64,000 bases of DNA from Burkholderiales bacterium (GTDB lineage: Bacteria; Pseudomonadota; Gammaproteobacteria; Burkholderiales; Burkholderiaceae_F): NCBI GenBank assembly GCA_016716275.1, contig JADJWR010000003.1:1302001-1366000 (forward strand), given 5' to 3'. This document shows, in pieces, positions 36,558 through 45,924 of the stretch. The notes below the pieces were generated by a model. It worked only from the letters and a program-made list of their open reading frames with translations. It had not been told where the DNA came from and searched no databases. Position numbers and translations under genes: made by a program. Positions within the stretch are counted from its first letter, which is position 1. Each line of letters opens with the position of its first letter.

Positions 36558-37112
36558 TCAGCCCACCGCCAGATAGCGGACGTCGAGGATTTCCAGCGTT
36601 TCGGTTCCCGCCGGGGTGCGCAGCGGCACCGCGTCGCCCTCGCGCGCCTTGGTCATCGCGCGGGCGATCGGCGAGATCCAGCTGACGCGGCCGCGCGACG
36701 GATCGACCTCGTCGATGCCGACGATGGTGATCTCCTGCTCGCGGCCGGCGCCATCCAGGTAACGCACGGTGGCGCCGAAGAAGATCTGGTCGGTCGGCGG
36801 CCGCGTGGCCGGATCGACCACCTCGGCCGCGTCGAGCCGCTTGGTGAGGAAGCGGACGCGCCGGTCGATCTCGCGCAGCCGCTTCTTGCCGTAGATGTAG
36901 TCGCCGTTTTCCGAGCGATCGCCGTTGGACGCCGCCCACGAGACCGTGCGCACGACTTCCGGCCGCTCGACATTCAGCAGTTGCAGCAGCTCGTCCTTCA
37001 GCCGCTGGTGGCCGGCCGGCGTGATGTAGTTCCTGCTGCCGACCGGAATCTCGGGCACCGCGACGTCTTCGTCGTCGTCGACGTCGGATTCCCTGACGAA
37101 TGCCTTGCTCAT
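36558..37112 (-). CDS. greB: Transcription elongation factor GreB
   Basis: A 184-residue factor that rescues backtracked RNA polymerase by stimulating transcript cleavage. An acidic N-terminal extension (SDVDDDEDVAVPEIP) precedes the coiled-coil domain (about 28-100, with NYITPAGHQRLKDEL; the SENGDYIYGKKRLREIDRR tip is the GreB form). The FKBP-like C-terminal domain ends with VSWISPIARAMTKA. It converges on spoT with an 11-base gap. A greA gene is also present at the right end of the window. Confidence 0.94.
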   Translation of the reverse strand: MSKAFVRESDVDDDEDVAVPEIPVGSRNYITPAGHQRLKDELLQLLNVERPEVVRTVSWAASNGDRSENGDYIYGKKRLREIDRRVRFLTKRLDAAEVVDPATRPPTDQIFFGATVRYLDGAGREQEITIVGIDEVDPSRGRVSWISPIARAMTKAREGDAVPLRTPAGTETLEILDVRYLAVG

Positions 37113-37134
37113 CGGAACAGGGAACGGTGGGCGG

Positions 37135-37210
37135 TGGGGTGGCCGATGGGATTCGAACCCACAACAACCGGAATCACAATCCGGGACTCTACCGTTGAGC
37201 TACGGCCACC
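37135..37210 (-). tRNA. tRNA-His (GUG)
   Basis: The reverse strand folds as a full cloverleaf: acceptor GTGGCCG with CGGCCAC, anticodon loop ATTGTGA inside a CGG/CCG-closed stem, T loop TTCGAAT, and an encoded CCA. The base before the acceptor is G (position 37210), the G-1 expected of tRNA-His, opposite a C discriminator. It is the last of three tRNAs transcribed leftward. Confidence 0.95.
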
Positions 37211-37223
37211 GCGTTTTCAATTC

Positions 37224-37300
37224 TGGCCTGCCCGGCAGGACTCGAACCTGCGACCCCCGGCTTAGAAGGCCGGTGCTCTGTCCAGCTGAGCTACGGGCAG
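37224..37300 (-). tRNA. tRNA-Arg (UCU)
   Basis: A 77-base cloverleaf on the reverse strand. Acceptor CTGCCCG pairs with CGGGCAG, the anticodon loop CTTCTAA (anticodon TCT) sits on a CCGGC/GCCGG stem, the T loop is TTCGAGT, and the G discriminator is followed by an encoded CCA. It reads AGA/AGG codons, which are rare in this high-GC DNA. Confidence 0.95.
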
Positions 37301-37342
37301 GTCGAGCTGTCGGGCCGGGCGCAGGCAGTCGGCAGGTGCATC

Positions 37343-37419
<77 letters not shown>

Positions 37420-37482
37420 AAGGCTGCGCATGATACGCGCGCCGCCGGGGCGCGGCAATTTGAGCGCCGCGGCAAACGCCGC

Positions 37483-38823
37483 TCAGGCCACGCGCCGCAG
37501 CGCTGCTCGCCCGGCGATCAGCCGCGCGCCCGGCAGCCAGGCGCGGAAGGTACTGCCGAGGCCCAGCTCGGAGTCGATCTGCAGGCGGCCCTGGTGGCGC
37601 ATCAGCACATGCTTGACGATCGCCAGCCCGAGACCGGTGCCGCCGGTCTCGCGCGAGCGGCTGCGGTCGATCCGGTAGAACCGCTCGGTCAGCCGCGGCA
37701 GGTGCTCGGCGGCGATGCCGATGCCCGAATCGCGCACCTCGAAGACGGCGCCGTCGTCCTGCGCCCGCCAGACGAGCGAGATGCGCCCGCCGGAGGGCGT
37801 GTAGCGGATCGCGTTCGATACCAGGTTGCCGAAGGCGCTGCGCAGCTCGTCGCGGCTGCCGCGCGCCCGGATCGGCTCGGCAGCGCATTCGATCTCGTGA
37901 CGGCCGCCGGACAGGGCGCGCGCCTCGAGTTCGAGTTCGGCCACCAGCGCCGGCACGTCGACCTCGTCGTCCGCCAGCGGCGTCTCCTCGGCCTCCAGGC
38001 GCGACAGCATCAGCAGATCCTCGACCAGCCGGCTCATGCGCGTGGCCTGCTCGTGCATCAGCTGCAGGTGCCGCTGCCGTGTCTCGTCGAGCGGCGGCTC
38101 GCCGTCGAGCAGCGTCTCCAGGAAGCCGTTGACCACCGTCAGCGGCGTGCGCAGCTCGTGCGAGACGTTGGCGACGAAGTCGCGCCGCATCGCGTCGAGA
38201 CGCTCGGCCTCGGTCACGTCGCGCGACATGATGATCGAGCGCGCCGGCTCGAACTCGATCACCCGGATCGACAGCGCCAGCGCCGGGTTCGCCAGCGGCC
38301 GGAACAGCAGCGGCTCGCCGAAGGAGGCGGCGGTCATGTAGTTGATGAACGCCGGGTCGCGCACCAGATTGGTGATCCGCATCCCCTGGTCGACCTGCAG
38401 CCGGATCCCGAGATGGCGCTCGGCGACCGGATTGCACCATTCGATCTTCAGTGCCGCGTCGACCAGCACGATGCCTTCGGGCAGGGCGCTGATGGTATGG
38501 CGGAAGCGGGCCTCGTTCTCCTCGAGACGCCGCGCGTTGATCTCGCTTGCACGTCGCGTCTTGTACAGGCGGTTGAACACCCCGAACCAGCTGCCCCAAC
38601 CCTCGGGAATGGTCGACAGCGACGGCTGCTCCAGCCAGGTGCCGAGGACCGACAGGTAGTAGAGGTGCAGCGCGAAGAAAAGGCCGACGGCGATCAGCGC
38701 GACCCACAGCCCGGCCTCCACGCCGAACAGCGCGCCGACGGCGATCGATACGGACGCGATCGCCGCGACACGAACGAATGCAGGCAGGATCACCCGGATC
38801 CCGCGCTTGAACTGTCCGGGCAT
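37483..38823 (-). CDS. phoR: Phosphate regulon sensor histidine kinase PhoR
   Basis: A 446-residue inner-membrane kinase. Two hydrophobic N-terminal segments (about 10-32 and 37-58) precede a charged region and a PAS domain (about 105-205). The H box is FVANVSHELRTPLT, then the N box NLVSNAIRYTPSG and G boxes DSGIGI and GTGLGLAIVK. It phosphorylates PhoB in low phosphate under control of PstSCAB and PhoU. It is the last gene of the pst-pho operon, 8 bases after phoB. Confidence 0.95.
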   Translation of the reverse strand: MPGQFKRGIRVILPAFVRVAAIASVSIAVGALFGVEAGLWVALIAVGLFFALHLYYLSVLGTWLEQPSLSTIPEGWGSWFGVFNRLYKTRRASEINARRLEENEARFRHTISALPEGIVLVDAALKIEWCNPVAERHLGIRLQVDQGMRITNLVRDPAFINYMTAASFGEPLLFRPLANPALALSIRVIEFEPARSIIMSRDVTEAERLDAMRRDFVANVSHELRTPLTVVNGFLETLLDGEPPLDETRQRHLQLMHEQATRMSRLVEDLLMLSRLEAEETPLADDEVDVPALVAELELEARALSGGRHEIECAAEPIRARGSRDELRSAFGNLVSNAIRYTPSGGRISLVWRAQDDGAVFEVRDSGIGIAAEHLPRLTERFYRIDRSRSRETGGTGLGLAIVKHVLMRHQGRLQIDSELGLGSTFRAWLPGARLIAGRAALRRVA

Positions 38824-38831
38824 GCGACCGC

Positions 38832-39527
38832 CTACTGTTCTGCCTTGGCCGACAGGCGGTAGCCGAGGCCGCGCACCGTCTGCACCAGCGCCTCGGCGCC
38901 GGCCGCCGACAGCGCCTTGCGCAGGCGAAGCACGTGCACGTCGACGGTTCGCTCCTCGATGAACACGTGGTCGCCCCAGACGCTGTCGAGCAGGTGACCG
39001 CGCGCGAAGACCCGCTCCGGGTGGCTGACCAGGTACTTCAACAGCTTGAACTCCGCCAGTCCCATCCGCACCGGCTTGCCGTCGACCAGTACCTCGTGGC
39101 GGGCCGGATCGATCGTCAACGGCCCGTACGACAGCGACTCGCCGCTGTGCTGCGGCGCGCGGCGGCGAAACACCGCCCGCACGCGCGAGACCAGTTCGCG
39201 CGGCGAGAACGGCTTGACGACGTAGTCATCGGCACCAGCATCGAGTCCGGCCACCCTGTCACTCTCCGCCCCCTTGGCGGTCAGCAGGATGACCGGCAAG
39301 GCACGGGTGCGCTCGTCGCGGCGCAGGTCGCGCAGCAGCTCGATGCCGGTGCTGTCGGGCAGCATCCAGTCGAGGATGACCAGGTCGGGCAGCTGCGCGT
39401 GGATCGCCTCCTGCGCTGCGCGCACCGAGTCGGCGCGCCGAACCTTGTAGCCGCCGCCGCTGCAGGCGAACGAGACCAGCTCCTGGATCGCCGGCTCGTC
39501 CTCAACCACCAGGATCGATCCCGCCAT
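38832..39527 (-). CDS. phoB: Phosphate regulon response regulator PhoB
   Basis: A 231-residue OmpR/PhoB-type regulator. The receiver domain (about 1-120) has the acidic pair VVEDEP, the phospho-acceptor in VILDWMLPD and the KPFSPREL lysine. The winged-helix domain (about 130-228) ends ERTVDVHVLRLRKAL...VRGLGYRL. Phosphorylated PhoB binds tandem CTGTCAT-like repeats; candidate sites are found upstream of at least six transcription units in this window. It is 6 bases after phoU and 8 before phoR. Confidence 0.95.
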   Translation of the reverse strand: MAGSILVVEDEPAIQELVSFACSGGGYKVRRADSVRAAQEAIHAQLPDLVILDWMLPDSTGIELLRDLRRDERTRALPVILLTAKGAESDRVAGLDAGADDYVVKPFSPRELVSRVRAVFRRRAPQHSGESLSYGPLTIDPARHEVLVDGKPVRMGLAEFKLLKYLVSHPERVFARGHLLDSVWGDHVFIEERTVDVHVLRLRKALSAAGAEALVQTVRGLGYRLSAKAEQ

Positions 39528-39533
39528 CGGCCG

Positions 39534-40247
39534 CTATCCCTGCGAAACCGCGCGCTCGACCTCTTCCGGCGAGGCGTGCCGCACGTCGGCGCCGTGGGCA
39601 ATGAAGATCACGTGCTCGGCGATGTTCTTGGCGTGGTCGCCGACCCGTTCGATCGCCTTGGCGGCCCAGACGGTGTCGATCGCCGACGAGATCGAACGCG
39701 GGTCCTCCATCATGTAGGTGACGAGCTGGCGCAGCGTGGCGCGGAAGCGATCGTCGATGCCGGCGTCGTCGCGGATGATCGATGCCGCCGCATGCCCGTC
39801 CAGCCGCGCGAAGGCGTCCAGCGACCGGTGCAGCATCCGGGCGGCGGATTCGCCGGACTGGCGCAGGTCGGGGATCCGGTTCAGGCGGAAGCCGCTCGCC
39901 TTCTCCTTCAGCCACTTGGCGGCGCGCGCGATCTTCGCCGCCTCGTCGCCCACCCGCTCCAGGTCGGTGATCGCCTTGGCCACGCCCATGATCATTCGCA
40001 GGTCGCCGGCGGTCGGTTGCCGGCGGGCGATCAGATGGTTGACCATCATGTCGAGGTCGAGCTGCAGCTCGTTGACGCGCCGGTCGCTGGCAATCGCCGT
40101 TTCGGCCTTCTCGAGGTCGGCCGTCTCGAACGCTTCGAGCGCGAGCTTCAGCTGCGATTCGACCAGCCCGCCCATCTGCAGGATGCGCGAGCGCATCAGC
40201 TCCAGCTCGGCGTCGTACTGCTTGGAAAGATGATCGCCCGTCACCAT
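39534..40247 (-). CDS. phoU: Phosphate signalling protein PhoU
   Basis: A 237-residue all-helical protein made of two PhoU repeats (about 15-105 and 120-215), with the metal-binding-type signatures MGVAKAITDLERVGDEAAKI and AAKAIERVGDHAKNIAEHV. It restrains PhoR when phosphate is plentiful and modulates PstB. It lies between pstB (21 bases) and phoB (6 bases). Confidence 0.95.
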   Translation of the reverse strand: MVTGDHLSKQYDAELELMRSRILQMGGLVESQLKLALEAFETADLEKAETAIASDRRVNELQLDLDMMVNHLIARRQPTAGDLRMIMGVAKAITDLERVGDEAAKIARAAKWLKEKASGFRLNRIPDLRQSGESAARMLHRSLDAFARLDGHAAASIIRDDAGIDDRFRATLRQLVTYMMEDPRSISSAIDTVWAAKAIERVGDHAKNIAEHVIFIAHGADVRHASPEEVERAVSQG

Positions 40248-40268
40248 CTCAGCGCTCCCTGACCGCTC

Positions 40269-41069
<801 letters not shown>

Positions 41070-41073
41070 GAGT

Positions 41074-41994
41074 TCACCACTTGATCTTCTTGCGGATCGA
41101 GTACCGCAGGTAAATGGCCAGGCCGTTCATCAGCAGCGTCATCACGATCAGCACCACGCCGGCCGCCGCCGCATTGGCGAGAAAGGCCTTGTCCGGCCGC
41201 GACACCCAGTTGAACATCTGGATCGGCAGCACGGTGAACGGCTGCCACAGCCAGTCGAACCTGAGGATCGACAGCACCGGCGCCTCCGGGTTGATCGGCA
41301 GGAAGGCGATGAAGGTCAGCGCGCCGATGGTGATGATCGGCGCCGTCTCGCCGATCGCCCGCGACATGCCGATGATCACGCCGGTCAGGATGCCGCCGCG
41401 CGCATACGGAATCAGGTGGCCGGAGACGAGCTGCCAGCGCGTCGCGCCGAGCGCGTAGGCCGCCTCGCGGATGCTGGTCGGAATCGAGCGCAGAGCCTCG
41501 CGGGTGGCGACGATCACGATCGGCAGGATCATCAGCGCCAGGGTCAGCCCGGCCGACAGGATGCTCTGGCCGAAACCGAACTGGTAGACGAACAGGCCGA
41601 GCGCCAGCAGGCCGTAGATGATCGACGGCACGCCGGCCAGGTTGGTGACGTTGATCTCGATCAGGTCGGTCACCCAGTTCTTCGGCGCGTACTCCTCGAG
41701 GTAGACGGCGGCCGCGACACCGAGCGGCACTGCCGCCAGCATCGTCGTCAGCATCACGAACGTGGTGCCCACCCAGGCGGACAGGATGCCGGCCTCGCCG
41801 GCGCGGCGCGACGGGAACGAGGTGAAGAAGTCCCAGGTCAGCCGGTGCGCGCCGTCGATGAACAGGTCGAGGAACGCCGCCAGCAGCATGATGATCGCCA
41901 CCATCATGCAGCTCAGGCCGAGCAGGCCGAACAGCTGGTCGTTGATCTTGTGGCGGGCGATCAGTGCCCGAATGTCCTCCAGGCGGCGGTCCAT
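41074..41994 (-). CDS. pstA: Phosphate ABC transporter permease PstA
   Basis: A 306-residue permease with six predicted helices and the permease loop REAAYALGATRWQLVSGHLIP. An EINVTNLAGVPSIIYGLLAL segment is typical of PstA. Its ATG overlaps the last base of the pstC stop (TGATG), so translation is coupled. It ends 4 bases before pstB. Confidence 0.95.
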   Translation of the reverse strand: MDRRLEDIRALIARHKINDQLFGLLGLSCMMVAIIMLLAAFLDLFIDGAHRLTWDFFTSFPSRRAGEAGILSAWVGTTFVMLTTMLAAVPLGVAAAVYLEEYAPKNWVTDLIEINVTNLAGVPSIIYGLLALGLFVYQFGFGQSILSAGLTLALMILPIVIVATREALRSIPTSIREAAYALGATRWQLVSGHLIPYARGGILTGVIIGMSRAIGETAPIITIGALTFIAFLPINPEAPVLSILRFDWLWQPFTVLPIQMFNWVSRPDKAFLANAAAAGVVLIVMTLLMNGLAIYLRYSIRKKIKW

Positions 41995-42947
41995 CAGTAG
42001 GCCTCCCGGAAGCGGCGCCGCAGCAGGTGGCCGACGATGTTGAACGCCAGCGTCATGATCACCAGCACCAGGCCGGCGGCAAAGATGCTCTGGTAGCCGA
42101 TCGACCCGTGCGGCAGGTCGCCGAGGGCCACCTGCACGATGTAGGCGGTGATCGTCGCCGCCTGCTCGGTCGGGTTGAACGTCAGGTTCGGCTGCAGGCC
42201 GGCGGCGATCGCCACCACCATCGTCTCGCCGATTGCCCGCGAGATCGCCAGGATGTAGGCGGCGACGATGCCCGAGATGGCCGACGGCGTGACCACCCGC
42301 ACGGCGGTCTGGAAGCGCGTTGCGCCCATCGCGTAGGAGCCTTCGCGCATGCTCATCGGCACGGCGCGCATCGCGTCCTCGGCCACCGAACTGATGTACG
42401 GGATGATGAAGATGCCGATCACCAGGCCGGCCGACAGCATGTTGAAGCCCGGCAGTTCGGGAAAGAAGGCCTGCAGCAGTGGCGTGACGAACAGCAGCGC
42501 GAAGTAGCCGAACACCACCGTCGGCACCGCCTCGAGCAGCTCGAGGAACGGCTTGACGATCTCGCGCACCCAGAACGGCGCGAACTCCGACAGGTAGATC
42601 GCCACGATCGTGCCCATCGGGATGGCCACTGCCAGCGCCACGAAGGCGACCGTCAGGGTGCCCGAGACGAGCGGCAGGATGCCGTAGCGTGCATCGGCGA
42701 AAAGCGGCGTCCACATGGTGTCGGTGAGGAAATCCCGCACCGACACGTGCTCGAAGAAGCCGACCGATTCGCTGACCAGGATGTAGACGATCGCCACCGT
42801 GGTGGCGACGGCCGAGAAGGCGGCGAGGAACAGCACGCCCTCGATCAGCCGCTCCTTGATCGCACGGGCAGCGCGATGCTGCAGACGGGTCGGTTCCACC
42901 GCGTGGTCCGCCGGCTCGGCGGCCATGGTCTGTGATCGTGGCGTCAT
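41994..42947 (-). CDS. pstC: Phosphate ABC transporter permease PstC
   Basis: A 317-residue permease with the PstC landmarks FLTDTMWTPLFADARYGILPL, AIPMGTIVAIYLSEFAP, the loop REGSYAMGATRFQTAVRVVTP and an AISRAIGETMVVAIAAG helix. Start choice: ATG 42947 (MTPRSQTM) has an AGGAT about 11 bases upstream; ATG 42926 is possible, and a frame to 43034 would enter the pstS-pstC hairpin region. Confidence 0.93.
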   Translation of the reverse strand: MTPRSQTMAAEPADHAVEPTRLQHRAARAIKERLIEGVLFLAAFSAVATTVAIVYILVSESVGFFEHVSVRDFLTDTMWTPLFADARYGILPLVSGTLTVAFVALAVAIPMGTIVAIYLSEFAPFWVREIVKPFLELLEAVPTVVFGYFALLFVTPLLQAFFPELPGFNMLSAGLVIGIFIIPYISSVAEDAMRAVPMSMREGSYAMGATRFQTAVRVVTPSAISGIVAAYILAISRAIGETMVVAIAAGLQPNLTFNPTEQAATITAYIVQVALGDLPHGSIGYQSIFAAGLVLVIMTLAFNIVGHLLRRRFREAY

Positions 42948-42961
42948 TGTAATTGCCGATC

Positions 42962-43023
42962 CTGCGCCGCCGGGCGCAGCGGAACCAGGCGAGGCTTCCA
43001 GGGCGGGCCGCCCGGAAAGCCTC
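42962..43023 (-). terminator. Two stem-loops between pstS and pstC
   Basis: The 91-base pstS-pstC gap holds a long imperfect hairpin (42991-43023, arms GAGGCTTCC and GGAAAGCCTC around an inner GGGCG/CGCCC stem). A second hairpin follows at 42962-42979 (CTGCGCC/GGCGCAG, 3-base loop plus one). No T-run follows. They probably cause partial termination or protect the pstS mRNA end, so that binding protein exceeds permease. Confidence 0.5.
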
Positions 43024-43038
43024 GGACGGGACAAAGGC

Positions 43039-44028
43039 TCAGAGCTTGGCTTCGAGCTTCATCAGTTCTTCGATCGTCAGGCCGACCTTGTTCTCGCCGC
43101 CGAACTTGGTGCCGACGCGTCCCTTGGCCAGCACATCGAGGTTGTACTCGTAGGCCTTGGCCGGCAGCGGCACGTACTTCACTTCCTTCGACAGCTTGGC
43201 GCCGTGCCGGTTGTAGTACTCGACGAACTCGCGCACTTCGGGCTTCTTCAGCGACGCCTCGTTGACGTAGATGAAGATCGGCCGCGACAGCGGCTGGTAG
43301 CTGCCGTCGAGCACGGTCTGCTCGGACGGCGCGACCGGCTTGCCGCCCTTCCAGCTGATCGCCAGTCCCTTGAGCTTGTCGCGGTTCTCGGCGTAGTAGG
43401 CGTAGCCGAAGAAGCCGATCGCGTTGACGTCGCGGCTGACGCCCTGCACCAGCACGTTGTCGTCCTCGCTGGCGGTAAAGTCGCCGCGGCTCGACTTCGA
43501 CTTGCCCGTCACCGCCTCGGTGAAGTAGTCGAAAGTGCCCGAATCGGCACCGGCGCCGAACAGCTTCAGCGGCGCGTCCGGGAAAGCGGCATTGACCTGA
43601 TTCCAGTTGGTGATCTTGCCCTGCGCCGCCGGCTCCCACATCTTCTTCAGCTCCTCGATCGAGATCGCGGCGAGCTGGCTCTTCGGATTGACCACGACCG
43701 TCAGCGCGTCGTAGGCCACCGGCATCTCGAGATAGCGCACGCCGGTCTTGGTGCACTCCTCCATCTCGCTCTTGGTGATCGGCCGAGAGGCATTCGAGAT
43801 GTCGGTCTCGCCGCGGCAGAACTTCTTGAAGCCACCGCCGGTTCCGGAGATGCCGACCGTCACCTTGACGGCGCCTTTCTTGGCCTTCTGGAAGTCCTCG
43901 GCCACCGCCTCGGTCACCGGGAAGACGGTGCTGGAGCCGTCGACCTTGACGATCTGGGCAATGGCAGGTCCGGCGTGCACGCCGGCGAAAGCGACCGCGA
44001 GCGCGGTGAACAACTGGGTACGTTTCAT
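43039..44028 (-). CDS. pstS: Phosphate ABC transporter substrate-binding protein PstS
   Basis: A 329-residue periplasmic binding protein. The signal peptide is MKRTQLFTALAVAFAGVHAG with cleavage after AIA. The mature start is IVKVDGSSTVFPVTEAVAEDF, where the DGSST loop binds phosphate, with GISGTGGGFKKFCRGE further on. A GGAGATATC Shine-Dalgarno precedes ATG 44028; longer frames upstream enter the PHO-box promoter. First gene of pstSCAB-phoU-phoB-phoR. Confidence 0.96.
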   Translation of the reverse strand: MKRTQLFTALAVAFAGVHAGPAIAQIVKVDGSSTVFPVTEAVAEDFQKAKKGAVKVTVGISGTGGGFKKFCRGETDISNASRPITKSEMEECTKTGVRYLEMPVAYDALTVVVNPKSQLAAISIEELKKMWEPAAQGKITNWNQVNAAFPDAPLKLFGAGADSGTFDYFTEAVTGKSKSSRGDFTASEDDNVLVQGVSRDVNAIGFFGYAYYAENRDKLKGLAISWKGGKPVAPSEQTVLDGSYQPLSRPIFIYVNEASLKKPEVREFVEYYNRHGAKLSKEVKYVPLPAKAYEYNLDVLAKGRVGTKFGGENKVGLTIEELMKLEAKL

Positions 44029-44084
44029 CACGATATCTCCTGACTGAACAGAACACGGCGCCGGAACACGCCGGACTGGATCGG

Positions 44085-44118
44085 ACGCTAGACGGCCAAA
44101 GTGACCCGAATGTGACAT
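44085..44118 (-). promoter_or_regulatory. PHO box and -10 for the pst operon
   Basis: Reverse strand: ATGTCAC-ATTC-GGGTCAC (44118 to 44101), two heptamers with an 11-base period. They match CTGTCAY at 6 and 5 of 7 positions. Exactly 10 bases further is TAGCGT (44090-44085) as a -10. This reproduces the E. coli phoA/pstS layout, where PhoB replaces the -35. The predicted start is near 44078, a 50-base leader before pstS. Confidence 0.75.
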
Positions 44119-44130
44119 GAAACCTTTCGA

Positions 44131-44168
44131 TGTCAGGGCCGTCGGTAAGTGTCAGGGCCGTCGGTAAG
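44131..44168 (+). repeat. Perfect tandem 19-bp repeat upstream of pstS
   Basis: Two adjacent identical copies of TGTCAGGGCCGTCGGTAAG (44131-44149 and 44150-44168). Each begins with a TGTCAG half-site similar to a PhoB heptamer, but the 19-base period is not the PHO-box period. It lies 13 bases upstream of the PHO box of pstS, between pstS and the divergent small-protein gene. It may be extra PhoB contacts, another regulator's site, or a slippage duplication. Confidence 0.7.
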
Positions 44169-44325
44169 CCATGGCGCCCGCCCCCACCACGCGGCCCCGG
44201 CCAATTCGCCAGACTCCTGACCCTGGTCATGAACGCGGAATGCCGGCGGCTCCGACTCGCCGCTATCGTCACCGCCGTGGTGTTGCCTTCTGCTGCTGTC
44301 TGTCCGTCACCGAGGATCCCGTCCC

Positions 44326-44589
44326 ATGTATGCCATCCGCAAGCTCGAGGAGTACCTGCGCTCGAACGCAACGCCCGCGGCGTCGCGTGAACTGCAGCGA
44401 CTGCTCGATGCACTGAAGGAGGAGAAGGAGTTTCCGCTGTCGAGCCTGTACGCGATCGACTACGAAGCGTTCGAGCTCGCCGTCGAGGCGATGCGCGACT
44501 GGCGAATCGATCGCTACTACGCCGGCGACCCGTCGATCACCGGCCGGTCACCTGCGTCGAACGAACCCGAGCCGAGCTGTTCCGGTTGA
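44326..44589 (+). CDS. Small protein of unknown family, paralogue 1
   Basis: An 87-residue acidic, helical, soluble protein without signal peptide or membrane segment. A GAGGA Shine-Dalgarno stands 9 bases before ATG. By hand alignment it shares 32 of its first 66 residues with the protein at 49982-50299. The conserved core is EEK...L..LYA.DY..FE.A.E..RDWR.DRYYA (about residues 32-66). I do not recognise the family. It is divergent from pstS and convergent with the GT4 gene (24-base gap). Being one of two related genes in a Pho-type block suggests a phosphate-linked role, which is inference. Confidence 0.7.
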   Translation: MYAIRKLEEYLRSNATPAASRELQRLLDALKEEKEFPLSSLYAIDYEAFELAVEAMRDWRIDRYYAGDPSITGRSPASNEPEPSCSG

Positions 44590-44613
44590 TCGCGCCGGAG
44601 GTTTCGGCGCGCG

Positions 44614-45852
44614 TCAGCACGGCGGCAGCCGTGCGGGCATCGGCGTGTCAAGACCCGTCGCTGTGCCGTTGCGGATGGTCAAGGCGAACGACGCCTCGAT
44701 CTGCTCGGCGATTCGCTCCCATCCCATCGCGCTGGCGGTTTCCCGCGCGCGGCGTCCGAGCTCCGGCAGCGGCGACGGATCGAGAGCCAACCCGGCGGCC
44801 GCCTCGAGCAGCCGCGGCGCATCGTCGAACGGCGCCAGCACGCCGTTGACGCCGGAGCGGATCAGCGCCGCGGCAGCGGCATAGTCGTAGGCGAGCACCG
44901 GCAGCCCGCTGGCCATCGCCTCCGGCGTGACGTTGCCGAAAGTCTCGGTGGTGCTGGGGAAGACGAACAGATCGCCCGAGGCGTAGTGGGCCGCGAGATC
45001 CGCGCCGCTTCTCATGCCGGCAAAATGGGCGGCGGGACACTGCGCCTGCAGCCATCGGCGTGCCGGCCCGTCGCCGACCAATACCAGTTTCACCCGCGGG
45101 TTGTGCCGCTTCATCACCCGGTAGGCCGCCGCCAGCAGGCCGAGGTTCTTTTCCGGCGCCAGCCGGCCGACGTGCAGCACCACGAGGTCGGCGGGCGTGG
45201 CGCCCCAGCTGCGGCGCAGTTCGTCGCTGCGCCGGGCGGGGTCGAAGCGCATGGTGTCGACGCCGCGCGCCAGCACCGTCAGGTTGCGGAAGCCGCAGCC
45301 GGCCAGGGTGCGCCGCAGCGCCTCGGTCGGCACCATCGTGCAGTGCGCGAGGTTATGGAAGCTGCGCAGGTAGGCCACGATCGGCCTGTGCAGCCAGCCG
45401 ATGCCGTAGTGGCGGCTGTAGGCATGGAAGTTGGTGCGGAAGTCCGAACTGAGCGGCAGCTGCAGCCGGCGCGCCGCCTGCAGCGCCGACCAGCCGAGCG
45501 GCCCTTCGGTGGCGATGTGCACGATGTCCGGCCGGCGCGCCGTCCATAGCCGCACGAGCGCGCGCTTCGCGGGCAGCCCCATCTTCAGGCCGGGATAGCG
45601 CGGAATCGGCAGACCGCGCATCAGCACTTGGTCGAAGCGCGGCTCCTCGGCAGCGGCGTCGAAGCGGTGCTGCCGCGGCCGCACCAGCTGCACCGCGTGT
45701 TTGCGCGCACGCAGCTCGTCGATGATGCGGGCGATCGTCGTCGCCACCCCGTTGATTTCGGGCGGGTAGGTCTCGGTGACGAAACCGATGCGCAGCGATC
45801 GGCGCGCGGCCGGCGCGTCGTCGACGATCAGGTCGGGATCGTCAGGCTGCAT
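44614..45852 (-). CDS. GT4 glycosyltransferase, glycolipid-synthase-like
   Basis: A 412-residue GT-B glycosyltransferase. The N-terminal acceptor domain starts RIGFVTETYPPEINGVATTI (about 20-39) and contains DIVHIATEGPLGWSAL. The nucleotide-sugar domain has VLHVGRLAPEKNL and the EX7E-type site STTETFGNVTPEAMASGLPV (about 320). This branch (Agt, SqdX, MgtA) often transfers sugars to diacylglycerol or lipid acceptors; glycolipid synthesis in phosphate starvation is the best guess from context. ATG 45852 is nearly forced, as no other usable start precedes the domain. There is no Shine-Dalgarno, and a PHO-box promoter ends 9 bases upstream, predicting a nearly leaderless mRNA. Confidence 0.85.
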   Translation of the reverse strand: MQPDDPDLIVDDAPAARRSLRIGFVTETYPPEINGVATTIARIIDELRARKHAVQLVRPRQHRFDAAAEEPRFDQVLMRGLPIPRYPGLKMGLPAKRALVRLWTARRPDIVHIATEGPLGWSALQAARRLQLPLSSDFRTNFHAYSRHYGIGWLHRPIVAYLRSFHNLAHCTMVPTEALRRTLAGCGFRNLTVLARGVDTMRFDPARRSDELRRSWGATPADLVVLHVGRLAPEKNLGLLAAAYRVMKRHNPRVKLVLVGDGPARRWLQAQCPAAHFAGMRSGADLAAHYASGDLFVFPSTTETFGNVTPEAMASGLPVLAYDYAAAAALIRSGVNGVLAPFDDAPRLLEAAAGLALDPSPLPELGRRARETASAMGWERIAEQIEASFALTIRNGTATGLDTPMPARLPPC

Positions 45853-45861
45853 GAGGCAGCG

Positions 45862-45895
45862 ATGCTGGACTGCGCGCGCGACAGGCGCATGACCA
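45862..45895 (-). promoter_or_regulatory. PHO box and -10 for the GT4 gene
   Basis: Reverse strand: TGGTCAT-GCGC-CTGTCGC (45895 to 45878), 5 and 6 of 7 matches to the PhoB heptamer with correct 11-base period. Ten bases further is CAGCAT (45867-45862). Only 9 bases separate this hexamer from the ATG at 45852, so transcription would begin about 3 bases before the start codon. Confidence 0.6.
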
Positions 45896-45924
45896 CGCGG
45901 TGATGTCTTGATCCGGACACGCCG

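Noticed and set aside
44131..44168. Tandem repeat considered as a CRISPR or phage attachment remnant
   Set aside because: There are only two directly adjacent 19-base copies with no spacer, no cas genes and no integrase nearby.
44293..44310. PHO-box-like CTGCTGT-CTGT-CCGTCAC in front of small protein 1
   Set aside because: The 11-base period is right, but the first half is weak (4 of 7) and no -10-like hexamer lies 10 bases beyond. The Shine-Dalgarno site and ATG follow at once, leaving no room for a promoter.
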